Shown: positions 35,867-45,451 of the stretch, piece after piece
Position numbering within the stretch: position 1 is the first letter of the stretch
Layout: each line of letters begins with the position of its first letter
Source of the DNA: Rhizobium sp. FKL33
Lineage (GTDB): Bacteria > Pseudomonadota > Alphaproteobacteria > Rhizobiales > Rhizobiaceae
Direction: 5' to 3'
Assembly: GCF_005222915.1 (NCBI RefSeq)
Contig: NZ_STFX01000024.1
Span: 1 to 64,000, forward strand
DNA length: 64,000 nt
Notes under the pieces: model-generated
Databases searched by the model: none
The model's input: the letters and a program-made list of their open reading frames with translations, nothing else
Told to the model about the DNA's origin: nothing
Translations under genes and position numbers: made by a program

Positions 35867-36144
35867 CCCAGCAGGCATTCACCAATGTTTGGGACGCGCT
35901 CGAGGACAGCCCGTCCGAAGCCGAAAATATGAAGCTGCGGGCAAAGCTGATGATGGCGCTCGAGACGCATATCCACGCCAAAGGCTGGACGCAATCCGAG
36001 GCGGCCGGACGGCTGGGCGTCAGCCAGCCGCGCATCTCCGATCTGCTGCGCGGCAAGATCTCGCTGTTCGCGCTCGATACGCTCGTCAACATGGCCGTGG
36101 TAGCCGGATTGAAGATCGAGATCACCGTAACCGAGGCGGCTTGA
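35863..36144 (+). CDS. HigA-type antitoxin (XRE helix-turn-helix)
   Basis: A 93-residue protein with an XRE-type helix-turn-helix at about residues 35-75 (THIHAKGWTQSEAAGRLGVS, PRISDLLRGKISLFALDTL). It overlaps the toxin gene and probably represses the operon through the palindrome at 35511-35528. It converges with the DUF4166 gene a few bases away. Confidence 0.83.
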   Translation: MTQQAFTNVWDALEDSPSEAENMKLRAKLMMALETHIHAKGWTQSEAAGRLGVSQPRISDLLRGKISLFALDTLVNMAVVAGLKIEITVTEAA

Positions 36145-36150
36145 GCCCCC

Positions 36151-36765
36151 TCAATCCACCGCCTCCACCCGAGCCACCGTAAACTCGCCGCGATAGCTGT
36201 AGATCTCCCCGAACCAGGGATGCAGCAGGCGCATCTTCATGCGGAAGCGGTCCTGATCGATCGCCTCCTCCTCGGCCTCGCCCCGGCCGAAGAGAAAATC
36301 GAGCGGCAGGGGAAGCAGGCGACCGAAGAGCGGCAGGAGATAGCCGCGATGGGTTATGGCGATGCGGGCGCCGTCCCAGCGGTAGGTGGCGCGCCAGGCG
36401 AAGCCGGCCGGCATATATTCCACCATCTCGTCGCTGAAATAGGGCGTGAGCCGCGAGCGGAAGCGGTGCGTGCGTCCGTCGGGCCGCATGAAGGAGCGAT
36501 CGAAATCGCAGGCTTCCACGCCCGCCTCGCCGCAGAAGCGGATGACGACGGGGATGTTCTCTCCTGTGAACGGCGCGAGCGTGCGCGAGAGTTTGATGAG
36601 CGGCGAAAGCCTTTCCAGCCAAGGCGCCATGGTGATGGTCAGCGCGCCCTTGAGCAGCACGAGATCGCGGGAGCCGGCGCGCGGCGCATAGCGCTGGCGC
36701 AGCACAGGCGGCAGCGCCTCCCAGTCCGGGCCAAAGACCTTCTCGAACAGCGACGGCCTGTCCAT
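36151..36765 (-). CDS. DUF4166 domain-containing protein
   Basis: A 204-residue protein with the DUF4166 pattern (LFEKVFGPDWEALPPVLRQR, EACDFDRSFMRPDG, LHPWFGEIYSYRGEF). The family has a beta-rich fold and no known reaction. Its ATG at 36765 is joined to the stop of the DUF393 gene (TGATG), so the two are co-translated. The pairing suggests a shared lipid or cell-envelope role, but this is inference. Confidence 0.8.
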   Translation of the reverse strand: MDRPSLFEKVFGPDWEALPPVLRQRYAPRAGSRDLVLLKGALTITMAPWLERLSPLIKLSRTLAPFTGENIPVVIRFCGEAGVEACDFDRSFMRPDGRTHRFRSRLTPYFSDEMVEYMPAGFAWRATYRWDGARIAITHRGYLLPLFGRLLPLPLDFLFGRGEAEEEAIDQDRFRMKMRLLHPWFGEIYSYRGEFTVARVEAVD

Positions 36766-37160
36766 CAGCGCCCGCCGAGATTGTCGATCTTGCCCGCGCC
36801 GAGCAGGCGGATCAGAAGATTGCGGACCGCGCGCATGAGCGGATAGGTGACGCGGGCGAGCCCGGGCGAGCGGAACAAGAGCGCATTCATGCGATTGAAC
36901 CAGCCACGGCCGGAGCCGAGGAGGCTCATCAGCGTCAGGGCTTCGGCGCCGTGATAGAGCCGGTCGCCATAGGCGAGCACCATGCCCTCGTCGAGATCGA
37001 GGCCGGCGGCGTTGATCTTCGCCATCAGTGGATGGTCCCGCTCCGTGCGCGCATCGACGAGATGCAGACGCCCGACAGACTGACGGATGCGCAGCGCCTG
37101 CGCCGCGACCCGGCACAGCGGGCACTCCCCATCATAGACGAACCAGACATCGCCCTGCAT
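36765..37160 (-). CDS. DUF393 (DCC family) thiol-disulfide oxidoreductase-like protein
   Basis: A 131-residue protein opening VWFVYDGECPLC, the DxxCxxC motif that names the DCC family. The thioredoxin-like fold is followed by a helix-rich C-terminus with a possible membrane-associated segment (ARVTYPLMRAVRNLLIRLLG). It may carry out a redox or ligand-binding reaction. It precedes and is coupled to the DUF4166 gene. Confidence 0.82.
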   Translation of the reverse strand: MQGDVWFVYDGECPLCRVAAQALRIRQSVGRLHLVDARTERDHPLMAKINAAGLDLDEGMVLAYGDRLYHGAEALTLMSLLGSGRGWFNRMNALLFRSPGLARVTYPLMRAVRNLLIRLLGAGKIDNLGGR

Positions 37161-37281
37161 CAGACACTCCCGATTTCCCCCGCAGCATCGGTAGCATCGG
37201 GGCCGGACGGGCGCAAAAGGTCAAAGTGGCGCAGTTCCAAAGGCCGCGCCAGGCGGACTGGACTTTCTCGGGCGGCGCAGG

Positions 37282-38136
37282 TCACACCAAAACGTCTTCG
37301 CGGCCGATCTCCTTGATCGTCACGCCGAGGATCGTGGCTGTCTCGCCATTGCCGAAATCGATCACCACATTAGCGCCCTTCTGGGTCATGTGATTGTCGA
37401 CGAGATCCTTGTAGTCGCCGATTTCGGGAATGCCGGCGAGCCCCAGACGGTCGTCGTCGTCCTTGACCTTGTTGAAATCGGTGACGATGTCGGAACTGTA
37501 GCGGTCGAAGATGAACTGGTCGTCACCCTCTCCGCCGGTCAGCCGGTCATCGCCCTTGCCGCCGATCAACTGGTCGTCGCCGCCGGCGCCATCCAGCGTG
37601 TCCTTGCCGTCCTTGCCGTTCATGCGGTCGCCGAGCGCGGTTCCGGTGACCGTATTGTCCTTGTCGTTGAGCTTTTCGGCGAAGACGGTGTTGAGCTTGA
37701 TCTTGAAGGTGATGAAAATATAGCTGTACTGCGTGGTGGCAAGGCCGCCGAGATTGATGGCGAGCGCATCCTCGCCGGCTTCATCCTGGGAGGTCGCCCC
37801 GAAACGATGCGACAGGCGGACATCGTCCTTGGTGAGATTCGTAATATTCGTATTGAGGGTGAAACCCCGGATTTTTTCGATCTCGCCATATTTGTCGGCG
37901 AAGACGGGACCGTTGAACACCGTCTTGCTCCAGACGGCGGTTTTCTTGAAATCGATGAAAAAGCCCTTTTCATAGACATCGATCTGGAAGAGTTCGGCGT
38001 TCTTGCCGATCTCGACATCGGAACCAACTGTGATGTCGCCGCTATAGAGTGAGCTCTTATCGAGATCACCGACATAGCTGGTGCCCCTGTTCGGAAACAG
38101 ATAGGAGTAAAAGAGTTTCCGGCCGGTCCAACTCAT
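37282..38136 (-). CDS. RTX-type calcium-binding secreted protein (284 aa)
   Basis: The C-terminal third has glycine-rich nonapeptide repeats typical of calcium-binding RTX proteins (GGDDQLIGGKGDDRLTGGEG), followed by a FDRYSSDIVTDFN segment. The N-terminal part (SWTGRKLFYSYLFPNRGTSY) has no recognised enzymatic domain. There is no N-terminal signal peptide, as expected for export by a type I secretion system through a C-terminal signal, but no secretion genes are in this window. It is divergent from the larger RTX gene. Confidence 0.78.
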   Translation of the reverse strand: MSWTGRKLFYSYLFPNRGTSYVGDLDKSSLYSGDITVGSDVEIGKNAELFQIDVYEKGFFIDFKKTAVWSKTVFNGPVFADKYGEIEKIRGFTLNTNITNLTKDDVRLSHRFGATSQDEAGEDALAINLGGLATTQYSYIFITFKIKLNTVFAEKLNDKDNTVTGTALGDRMNGKDGKDTLDGAGGDDQLIGGKGDDRLTGGEGDDQFIFDRYSSDIVTDFNKVKDDDDRLGLAGIPEIGDYKDLVDNHMTQKGANVVIDFGNGETATILGVTIKEIGREDVLV

Positions 38137-38569
38137 GGAATGCTCCGAAGTATCAGGCGGCTAACGCCGAATCAGGAAAAGCCCATAAGGCTCCGGAAAG
38201 CTTTCGCGGAGCGGGAGAGATCCCGCGTCATCGGTCCGACGCGGCTCACGCCGAAGCGCCAACTGCGATCCCGAGCCCCCGTCGGATATCCGCCTGGACG
38301 CAAACACAATAACTGCCGTTGCGTCCTAAGGCGGCCACAGCATCAGCGAACGAGACACCAGGGGCCAGAAATCTCCCCGGGCAGAAATCGGAAAAACTCG
38401 CACCCCAACGGATATAGATTAAATAAACATCGGCAGTCGAGCAGCCGTGTTGGCTCCGTCAATATTTCTGAACTCCCGTTCTTTACATGGTTTCTAAATT
38501 ACTACATTGTTGATTTTATTATAATTTATCGGCGAACACACATAATTACACAATCTGGAGGGGAACCCG
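38137..38569. other. Intergenic region between two divergent RTX genes
   Basis: A 433-base gap containing no gene I can support. The first part is GC-rich; from about 38400 it becomes AT-rich (TATAGATTAAATAAAC and TTGTTGATTTTATTATAA stretches) and likely holds both promoters. No operator could be identified with confidence. Confidence 0.4.
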
Positions 38570-41251
38570 TTGGCCAGAATTACCGGAACAAAACGCTCGG
38601 AGACGCTTATTGGCTCCAATTCGAACGACGAGATTTTCGGACTGGAAGGCAATGACACTATATCGGGCCTTCTGGGCGCGGACAGCCTGTTCGGCGGCCT
38701 CGGCAGTGACATCTATGTAGTCGACAACCTCAATGACAAAATCGTCGAAAAGGCCAATGAGGGCATAGATCTCGTCCAGGCCTCCGTCAGCTTCACCCTT
38801 GCGGCCAATGTTGAGAACCTCACGCTGACCGGAAACAAGGCCATCAACGGCGTCGGCAACACCGTCGCCAATGTCCTTGCGGGAAACACGGCCGCCAACA
38901 CGCTCGACGGCAAGGGTGGCGCCGACACGATGAGCGGCGGCAAGGGCGACGACACCTATATCGTCGACGATGCCGGCGACAAGGTGAATGAGAAGGCGGG
39001 CGAAGGTGTGGACCTCGTTCAGTCCTCGATCAGCATTTCGCTGGCCAACAATATCGAAAATCTCACCCTCACCGGCGGCAAGTCCATCAACGCCACAGGA
39101 AACAACGCCGCCAATATCCTGACCGGAAACACGGCCGCCAACACGCTTGACGGCAAGGGCGGCGGCGATGCGATGAGCGGCGGCAAAGGGAGCGACACCT
39201 ATATCGTCGACAATGCCGGTGACACAGTCATCGAAAAGGCTGGCGAAGGCGCCGACACCGTCAACGCCTCGGTCAGCTTCATGCTCGGCGCCAATATCGA
39301 AAATCTCGTCCTGACCGGCGCCGCCGCGATCAATGCAACAGGCAATAGCGCCGCCAATTCGCTGACCGGCAACGCCGCCGACAATACGCTCGATGGCGGC
39401 GCGAACGCCGACACGATGGCCGGCGGCAACGGCAACGACACCTATATCGTCGACAATGCCGGCGACACCGTCACGGAGGCGGCAGATGCCGGCACGGATA
39501 CGGTCCGGTCCTCGATCACCTTTGCGCTCGCCGTCAATATCGAAAACCTGGTTCTCACAGGCGGCGACGCTATCGACGCCACGGGCAACAGCGCCGGCAA
39601 CAGCCTGACGGGCAACTCGGCCGCCAATATCCTCGATGGCGGTCTCGGACTGGACACGCTGATCGGTGGAGCGGGCGACGACACCTATGTGGTCGATCAA
39701 ACGGGCGACATCACCACCGAACAGGCGGATGAGGGCGCCGATCTCGTCCGCGCTTCACTTTCCTGGATACTCGGCGCAAATATAGAGAACCTGACACTGA
39801 CCGGCAGCGACGCGATCGACGGGACCGGCAACGAACTTGGCAATGTGCTGACCGGCAATGACGGCGACAACGCGCTCGCGGGCGAAGCGGGAGCGGATAC
39901 GCTGATCGGCGGCCTTGGCGCCGACACGCTGATGGGCGGAGCCGATGACGATACTTATGTGCTGGGTGACGACAGCTCGGATACGGTGTCGGACACATCG
40001 GGCAATGACACTGTGACCTCAACCATCACTCGCAACCTCTCCCTTTTCTCCGGGATTGAGAATGTCGTGCTGCTGGGAACCGCCGATATCGACGCCACCG
40101 GCAATGACGCCGCCAACACGCTGACCGGCAATGCCGGAAACAATAGTCTCGACGGCGGCGCCGGCATCGACGCCCTCGTCGGCGGAGCGGGCGACGACAC
40201 CTATGTGCTAGCCGATGCCGACGATGCGGTGACCGACACCTCAGGCTCAGACACCATCACCTCCACCGTGTCCCGCAGCCTGGCGGACTATTCCGGCATC
40301 GAGAATCTGACGTTGCTGGGCTCGGCCGATGCCAGCGCCACGGGCAACGATCTCGACAACATCCTGACCGGCAACAGCGGCGACAACACGCTCATGGGCG
40401 GTCTCGGGAATGATACGCTGAACGGCGGGGCCGGCGCCGATGCGATGGATGGCGATGACGGCGACGACGTCTATTATGTCGACGACGCTGGCGACACCAT
40501 CAGCGAATTGTATGAATGGTATGGCGACGACACTGTCTATTCGACCATTTCCTATACGCTCGGGGCGGAGATGGAGCGGATCACCCTGCTCGGATCGTCC
40601 GACATCAATGCGACCGGCAATTCGAGAGCCAACTGGCTGGTGGGCAATAGCGGCGACAACGTGCTCGACGGCGGCGGGAATGGAGTCGACCGAATGGCCG
40701 GGGGCGACGGCGACGACACCTATATTGTCGTCGGAAGCACCTATGAAATCACCGAATATGCAAACGAGGGCAACGACACTATCGTCGACTCCATGGGCAC
40801 CATCGACCTGAACAGGCTCAGCGATGGCAATTTCGAAAACGGCACCCTTACAGGAAGCCTCAAATCGGGTTTCTTTGGCACGAGCGGCGACAACATCCTC
40901 ACGGGCAATTCCGGAATCAACATGCTCGCCGGTCGAGGCGGCAACGACACCCTGACCGGCGGCGACGGCGACGACGAGTTTGTGTTCGCCACCCGGGAGA
41001 ATGTATTCGTCTCCAACTTCGGCGTCGACACGATCACCGATTTTGTGGCCGGCAACGGTTCGGGCGATGTTCTGAAAGTCGGAACCCAGTTTCAAAGCCT
41101 TGCGGCGTTCCTGGCTGACGACCGCATTGTCGACGACGGGCAGGGCAATTGCACCATCATCTTCGATATTCTCGGAACCAATACAAGCTCGATCAAGCTG
41201 ATGGGGGTTTTGAAGAGCCAGTTGACCGAGAGTGATTTCAATTTCAGTTGA
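38570..41251 (+). CDS. Large RTX/hemolysin-type repeat protein (893 aa)
   Basis: An 893-residue protein built almost wholly of repeats. Each 81-residue unit has a calcium-binding nonapeptide stretch (for example [17 protein letters not shown]) followed by a beta-strand block ending IENLTLTG and [11 protein letters not shown]. The C-terminus ([33 protein letters not shown]) resembles the type I export end of RTX proteins. No enzymatic domain is visible. The start is the rare TTG at 38570 after a strong GGAGGGG site. It may be an adhesin or surface-layer protein, by analogy with similar rhizobial proteins. Confidence 0.82.
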   Translation: MARITGTKRSETLIGSNSNDEIFGLEGNDTISGLLGADSLFGGLGSDIYVVDNLNDKIVEKANEGIDLVQASVSFTLAANVENLTLTGNKAINGVGNTVANVLAGNTAANTLDGKGGADTMSGGKGDDTYIVDDAGDKVNEKAGEGVDLVQSSISISLANNIENLTLTGGKSINATGNNAANILTGNTAANTLDGKGGGDAMSGGKGSDTYIVDNAGDTVIEKAGEGADTVNASVSFMLGANIENLVLTGAAAINATGNSAANSLTGNAADNTLDGGANADTMAGGNGNDTYIVDNAGDTVTEAADAGTDTVRSSITFALAVNIENLVLTGGDAIDATGNSAGNSLTGNSAANILDGGLGLDTLIGGAGDDTYVVDQTGDITTEQADEGADLVRASLSWILGANIENLTLTGSDAIDGTGNELGNVLTGNDGDNALAGEAGADTLIGGLGADTLMGGADDDTYVLGDDSSDTVSDTSGNDTVTSTITRNLSLFSGIENVVLLGTADIDATGNDAANTLTGNAGNNSLDGGAGIDALVGGAGDDTYVLADADDAVTDTSGSDTITSTVSRSLADYSGIENLTLLGSADASATGNDLDNILTGNSGDNTLMGGLGNDTLNGGAGADAMDGDDGDDVYYVDDAGDTISELYEWYGDDTVYSTISYTLGAEMERITLLGSSDINATGNSRANWLVGNSGDNVLDGGGNGVDRMAGGDGDDTYIVVGSTYEITEYANEGNDTIVDSMGTIDLNRLSDGNFENGTLTGSLKSGFFGTSGDNILTGNSGINMLAGRGGNDTLTGGDGDDEFVFATRENVFVSNFGVDTITDFVAGNGSGDVLKVGTQFQSLAAFLADDRIVDDGQGNCTIIFDILGTNTSSIKLMGVLKSQLTESDFNFS
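38678..40690 (+). repeat. Eight tandem 243-bp (81-residue) repeat units in the RTX gene
   Basis: Units begin at residues 37, 118, 199, 280, 361, 451, 533 and 623; the first four intervals are exactly 81 residues, later units carry extra 1-9 residue pieces. A degenerate ninth copy starts at residue 708. The period corresponds to 243 bases in the early units. Regular spacing with graded divergence points to duplication within the gene, not assembly error, but long reads would be needed to be sure of the copy number. Confidence 0.8.
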
Positions 41252-41308
41252 CGGGCCGAAGAACCCCGCGGTTCGCGGGCGGAATCCGTCAGCGCGGAAT
41301 TAACAGAA

Positions 41309-41335
41309 GCCCTTCCGCGGCCTGCGCGGAAGGGC
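41309..41335. terminator. Bidirectional hairpin terminator between the RTX gene and aztC
   Basis: GCCCTTCCGCG (41309-41319) pairs perfectly with CGCGGAAGGGC (41325-41335) around a 5-base loop. It lies between two convergent genes, 57 bases past the RTX stop and 15 before the aztC stop, and can serve both. Confidence 0.65.
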
Positions 41336-41349
41336 GTCGCATTTGAAGG

Positions 41350-42243
41350 TCAGCTGCTCTTGCCCATGGCGGCGGCGAGCTGATCGACATTGTAGCGGAA
41401 CATCGTCTCATAGGTCGGCGCCACGCCGTCCTTGTCCGACAGCGATTCCACATAGAGTTCGCCGCCAGCGCTCGCGCCGGTCGCCTTGGCGATCTGCTTG
41501 ACGAGGCGCGGATCGTTGGAGTTCTCGAAGAAATAGGTCTTCACATGCTCGGCCTTGATCTGGTTGATCAGTCTGGCGACGTCGCCGGCCGAGGCCTCCG
41601 TTTCGGTCGAGACGCCGATGGGGGCGAGGAAGCGCACCTTGTATTCGCGGCCGAAATAACCAAAGGCGTCGTGGCTGGTCAGCACCTTGCGCGCGCTTTC
41701 CGGAATGGGATCGATGCGGGAATGGGCGTAGGCGTTCAGAGCGTCGAGCTTGGCGAGATAGGCTTTGGCGTTGGCCCTGTAGGCCTCGGCGTCGGCGGGA
41801 TCGGCCTTGATCAGCGCCGCCTCGATATTCTTCACCCAGACTTTGACATTGACCGGGCTGTTCCAGACATGCGGATCGGTGATGGTTTTGCCGTCCTCTT
41901 CCATCTTGCGCGTCTTGACGCCATGGGAGGCGGTGACCGGCTTGCCCTGATAGCCCGAGGCGGTGATCAGCCTATCCATCCAGCCTTCAAGCCCCTCGCC
42001 CGAGACGAAGACCACCTTGGCCGATTTCAGCGCCTTGGCGTCGGCGGGCGACGGTTCGAATTCATGGGGATCGCCATTGGGGCCGACAAGGCTTTTGACC
42101 GTGACATGGTCGCCGCCGACCTGTTTGGCGACATCGGCGAGCACGGTGAAGGAGGCGACGACGGGGATCTCATCGGCAAAGGCCGGGGCGGCGAAAGCGA
42201 GGATTACAGGCAGGGCAGACGCGTAGAGCAGGGTTTTCTTCAT
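41350..42243 (-). CDS. aztC: Zinc ABC transporter substrate-binding protein AztC
   Basis: A 297-residue cluster A-I metal-binding protein with a signal peptide of 23 residues (LPVILAFAAPAFADE). Candidate metal ligands are in NGDPHEFEPSPADA, TDPHVWNSPVN, SHDAFGYF and the ENSNDP region. It lacks the histidine-rich loop of ZnuA, which fits AztC proteins. It is the last gene of an operon headed by a Zur-like palindrome, so zinc import is the most likely job. Manganese cannot be excluded from sequence alone. Confidence 0.8.
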   Translation of the reverse strand: MKKTLLYASALPVILAFAAPAFADEIPVVASFTVLADVAKQVGGDHVTVKSLVGPNGDPHEFEPSPADAKALKSAKVVFVSGEGLEGWMDRLITASGYQGKPVTASHGVKTRKMEEDGKTITDPHVWNSPVNVKVWVKNIEAALIKADPADAEAYRANAKAYLAKLDALNAYAHSRIDPIPESARKVLTSHDAFGYFGREYKVRFLAPIGVSTETEASAGDVARLINQIKAEHVKTYFFENSNDPRLVKQIAKATGASAGGELYVESLSDKDGVAPTYETMFRYNVDQLAAAMGKSS

Positions 42244-42274
42244 GGCAGGCTTCCTTTCGGGATGATCGAGGGGT

Positions 42275-43147
42275 TCAGCCCTCGAGATGCGGACGGGGAA
42301 AGAGTTTCGGCAACCAGCCCGACGGGGCGACGGCCAAGGAGACGACGAAGAACAGCGCCGCCGCCATGATGATGGTCGGGCCGGAGGCGAGTTCGAGATG
42401 ATAGGAGGCGATCAGGCCGAGATAGCTGGCGGCGGCCGCCGACACCGCCGAGATCAACATCATCGCCGGCAGGCGGTCGGTCCAGAGCCGGGCTATGGCC
42501 GCCGGCAGCATCATCAACCCCACCGCCATCAGCGTGCCCAAAGCCTGGAAACTGGCGACCAGATTGAGCGCGACGAGAAACAAAAACAGCGCGTGATGGA
42601 TGGGGCCGCGCCCGCCGACGGCGCGGAGAAAGCCGGGATCGAAACATTCCGCCACCAGCGGCCGGTAGATGACGGCGAGCGCCAGAAGCGTGAAGGAGGC
42701 GATGGCCGCGATCTGCGTCAAGGCTTCGGCGTCGATGGCGAGGATCGTTCCGAACAGCACATGCAGGAGATCGATATTGGAGCCCTTGAGCGAGACGATC
42801 AGCACGCCGAGCGCCAGGGACGCCAGATAGAAGCTCGCGAAACTCGCATCCTCCGGCAGCGTCTTGCCGCGGCTGACGAGACCTGCGAGCAGCGCCACAG
42901 ACAGGCCGGCGACGAGGCCGCCGAGGCTCATGGCCGAGACCGACAGCGTTCCCGCCGCGAGATAGCCGATCGCCGCGCCCGGCAGCACGGCATGGCTCAT
43001 GGCGTCGCCCATCAGGCTCATGCGCCGGAGCATCAGGAAGACGCCGATGGGGCCGGAGCCGACCGCAAGACACAGCGAGGCGACCAGCGCCCGACGCATG
43101 AAGCCGAAATCGGCGAACGGCGCGAGGAAGAAATCATAGGCCGTCAT
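42275..43147 (-). CDS. aztB: Zinc ABC transporter permease AztB
   Basis: A 290-residue metal ABC permease (ABC-3 family) with about eight membrane segments, opening YDFFLAPFADFGFMRRALVA and containing LMGDAMSHAVLPGAAIGYLA, the motif that contacts the ATPase. It overlaps the ATPase gene by 4 bases and precedes the binding-protein gene. Confidence 0.85.
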   Translation of the reverse strand: MTAYDFFLAPFADFGFMRRALVASLCLAVGSGPIGVFLMLRRMSLMGDAMSHAVLPGAAIGYLAAGTLSVSAMSLGGLVAGLSVALLAGLVSRGKTLPEDASFASFYLASLALGVLIVSLKGSNIDLLHVLFGTILAIDAEALTQIAAIASFTLLALAVIYRPLVAECFDPGFLRAVGGRGPIHHALFLFLVALNLVASFQALGTLMAVGLMMLPAAIARLWTDRLPAMMLISAVSAAAASYLGLIASYHLELASGPTIIMAAALFFVVSLAVAPSGWLPKLFPRPHLEG

Positions 43148-43890
43148 GCCGCGACCTCCGGGCGAACGCAGACGCCCGCCGTCTCATCCCAGCTTTCCGA
43201 CATGGCCCGGGCTTTCAGGAGATTGGCCGGCGACAGCGCCGACGCTGTCGGGCCCCATGCGACCTGTTCGCGGGCGATCAGCAGCGTCTCATGAAAATGG
43301 GCGCGGATCTGTTCGACGTCATGGAGAACCGCCACCACCGTGCGGCCTTCGCCATGCCAGCCGGCCACCAGCGCCAGGAGATCGGCGGTGGTGCGGGCGT
43401 CGATGGCGGTGAAGGGCTCGTCGAGCAGGATGACAGGCGCATCCTGCAGCAGCAGCCGGGCGAACAGCGCCCGCTGGAACTGGCCGGCCGAGAGCTGGCC
43501 GATCGGGCGGCGTTCGAAGCCCATGAGGCCGACGGCGGCGAGCGCCTCCTCGGCCTTGGCGAGATCGGCGCGCGTCATGCGCCCGAAGGCCCCTGCCCGG
43601 CCCCAGGCGCCGAGCATCACCGTCTCGATCACCGAAATGGGAAAGCGCCGGTCGATCTCGGCGGCCTGCGGCAGATAGCCGAAATCATGGCGCGACAGCC
43701 GATGCTCGATGCGCCCCTCGACCGGCCGGATCTCGCCCATCAGCGCCTTGAGAAGCGTCGATTTGCCCGCCCCATTCGGCCCGGCGATGGCGGTGAGGCT
43801 GCCCGCGCCGAACTCGCCCGAGACATGGTGCACCGCCGGATGCCGGCGATAGGCAAGCGTGAGATTGGAGATGCGGATCGCGGCGCTCAT
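43144..43890 (-). CDS. aztA: Zinc ABC transporter ATP-binding protein AztA
   Basis: A 248-residue ABC ATPase with Walker A GPNGAGKST, signature LSAGQFQRALFARLL and Walker B VILLDEPFTAID. The opening LAYRRHPAVHHVSGEF is typical of AztA. Its ATG at 43890 overlaps the stop of an upstream 41-codon membrane ORF, so the two are coupled. Confidence 0.87.
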   Translation of the reverse strand: MSAAIRISNLTLAYRRHPAVHHVSGEFGAGSLTAIAGPNGAGKSTLLKALMGEIRPVEGRIEHRLSRHDFGYLPQAAEIDRRFPISVIETVMLGAWGRAGAFGRMTRADLAKAEEALAAVGLMGFERRPIGQLSAGQFQRALFARLLLQDAPVILLDEPFTAIDARTTADLLALVAGWHGEGRTVVAVLHDVEQIRAHFHETLLIAREQVAWGPTASALSPANLLKARAMSESWDETAGVCVRPEVAA

Positions 43891-44012
43891 GGCAGGGCGA
43901 CCGCCCAGACCACGGCCGCCCAGAGCCCGGCGATAACGACGAGCGCGAAGGCGACGCGCAGGAGAGAAGACTGGCCGAGAAGGCCGGGAGAAAGGGAAAA
44001 ACTGCGCCGCAT
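43887..44012 (-). CDS. 41-residue single-span membrane protein at the head of the azt operon
   Basis: A short reading frame, ATG at 44012, that encodes a polar N-terminus (MRRSFSLSPGLLGQSSLL) and one long hydrophobic segment (VAFALVVIAGLWAAVVWAVA), ending with the TGA that overlaps the aztA ATG (ATGA). It lies 17 bases downstream of the Zur-like palindrome and would be the first gene of the transcript. The ribosome binding site is weak (GGAAA). It could be a small accessory subunit, or a leader peptide setting aztA translation. Confidence 0.6.
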   Translation of the reverse strand: MRRSFSLSPGLLGQSSLLRVAFALVVIAGLWAAVVWAVALP

Positions 44013-44029
44013 CGGGTTTCCGAAAGTTA

Positions 44030-44046
44030 ATGTAATAACATTACAT
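44030..44046. promoter_or_regulatory. Zur-box-like palindrome
   Basis: ATGTAATAACATTACAT is a perfect 7-bp inverted repeat around AAC. It resembles alphaproteobacterial Zur boxes (AT-rich GTAATGT...ACATTAC-type palindromes) and lies upstream of the azt operon. Zur represses zinc importers when zinc is plentiful. Confidence 0.72.
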
Positions 44047-44284
44047 AACTGAAGACCGAGATTGCGGCAAGAGGATGGCGGGGAGACGAAATGCTATTCC
44101 GCTCCCGGCCATGCATGCGCCGGCAGAACAAGCACGACGGAGTTGATTTCCAAGACGCCATTGCCCTGCTCCTCAGCCGGTTTGGGCTGACGACATCCGG
44201 ATGACAAAGGTAATATTCGCGCTTTTCCGCGCCCGCTCGACGCGTGTAGTCGCAGAGCGGAAAATCGCCGTCCCGACAATCAAT

Positions 44285-45316
44285 TCAAGCGAGGATATCG
44301 CTGCAATCGGCGAGATCTTCGAAATCACGGAAGGCCGCAAGCACCCTGGCCCGGTTTGCGCCCTTGATCTTCTCCCCGCGCCCAGCAACGCCCTTGTTGA
44401 AATGGATGGCGGCGAGTTTTGGCTGATGATCGAGCGTCGCCCTCAAAGCAGTTTTGCCGTCGGCGTCGCGCCCCAACCATTCCCCGAGGCGGGCGGCGAG
44501 ATGCGCCTTGTCTCCCAAGACATCCCTTTCGTAGGAGATCCATAACGGCCTGACCCACTTTGTCTGTTCGAGAAATATCCAGGAAACATAATAGTGCACG
44601 TAGAATGGCAAAAATCGGTCCAACAGTTTCTCGATGCGCGTGTGCTCGTCGAGCTTCGACCAGTCCATCGGCAGGCCGCGCCGGAGATAATCGCCGCCGA
44701 ACATATCGTCGGACGATGCCCCTTTCAGGCAAAACTCGTCGAGACTGACGATGGAATCGAACACATTCCGCTTCATGAGAATGAATTTCAGATTGTAGAC
44801 GGCGGCCTGGCGGGCCAGATAAGGGCTGCATGTCATGTGATGATGGGCGACAAATCCGCCCGGCAGCAAGCAGGCGCTGAGCAGCGCCAGTTCATCGATT
44901 TCATGCGTTCGGTTGCCCGCTCCCAGCGCCACATAATCATAGGGCCGCGCCATCATCAGCAGCAGGCTCGTCTTTTGCAGATCGAGGCCTTTGGCGATCG
45001 CATCCGAGACGAATGTCGACCCTGACTTCATCGGAGCGCAGACGAGGATGCGGTCGGTCTTTCCGTTGGCGGCCGCCATGCGCGCCTGACTGATGAAATA
45101 GTTGAGCTGGACTGCATTGATTGGGGTTGCGGGCGTTGCGCGCGGGATGAACAGGGGATTCGCCTGAGATGCCAGCAAAAACGCCTCGCGCTGATCGCCC
45201 GTGTTGGCATGGCGAAGCGCATCATCAGCCAGATCCCGCAACTCGCTCAGACTGTTCGTCGTAGTGATACGATTCAGGAAAGCCTGTTTATCGTCAGGAA
45301 CCAAGCGCGCCTCCAT
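44285..45316 (-). CDS. Sulfotransferase-like protein
   Basis: A 343-residue protein with the 5'-phosphosulfate-binding loop VCAPMKSGSTFVSDAI and the 3'-phosphate region FILMKRNVFDSIVS of PAPS-dependent sulfotransferases. The N-terminal 80 residues have no recognised domain. The gene is less GC-rich than its neighbours and stands alone, hinting at acquisition. The acceptor is unknown (polysaccharide or lipid are usual). I chose the ATG at 45316; a GTG three codons upstream is possible. Confidence 0.72.
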   Translation of the reverse strand: MEARLVPDDKQAFLNRITTTNSLSELRDLADDALRHANTGDQREAFLLASQANPLFIPRATPATPINAVQLNYFISQARMAAANGKTDRILVCAPMKSGSTFVSDAIAKGLDLQKTSLLLMMARPYDYVALGAGNRTHEIDELALLSACLLPGGFVAHHHMTCSPYLARQAAVYNLKFILMKRNVFDSIVSLDEFCLKGASSDDMFGGDYLRRGLPMDWSKLDEHTRIEKLLDRFLPFYVHYYVSWIFLEQTKWVRPLWISYERDVLGDKAHLAARLGEWLGRDADGKTALRATLDHQPKLAAIHFNKGVAGRGEKIKGANRARVLAAFRDFEDLADCSDILA

Positions 45317-45451
45317 GAACAGCACAGACCTCGTTCATGAACGAGGGCACCCAAGTAATGACGAAGGAGCTCTACCAAAGATAGTGTTTATTCAAGCTTA
45401 TCCAAATAAACGATCAGCCAGCAGGCGGAAAGACAACCGGCTGATTTGGCC

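Noticed and set aside
38678-40690. Regular repeats that could be mistaken for a CRISPR array
   Set aside because: The period is 243 bases inside one open reading frame, with RTX motifs and no unique spacers.
44094-44279. 61-codon frame on the minus strand between the Zur-like box and the sulfotransferase gene
   Set aside because: It lacks a ribosome binding site and recognisable pattern; Arg/Pro/Ser composition looks like chance.
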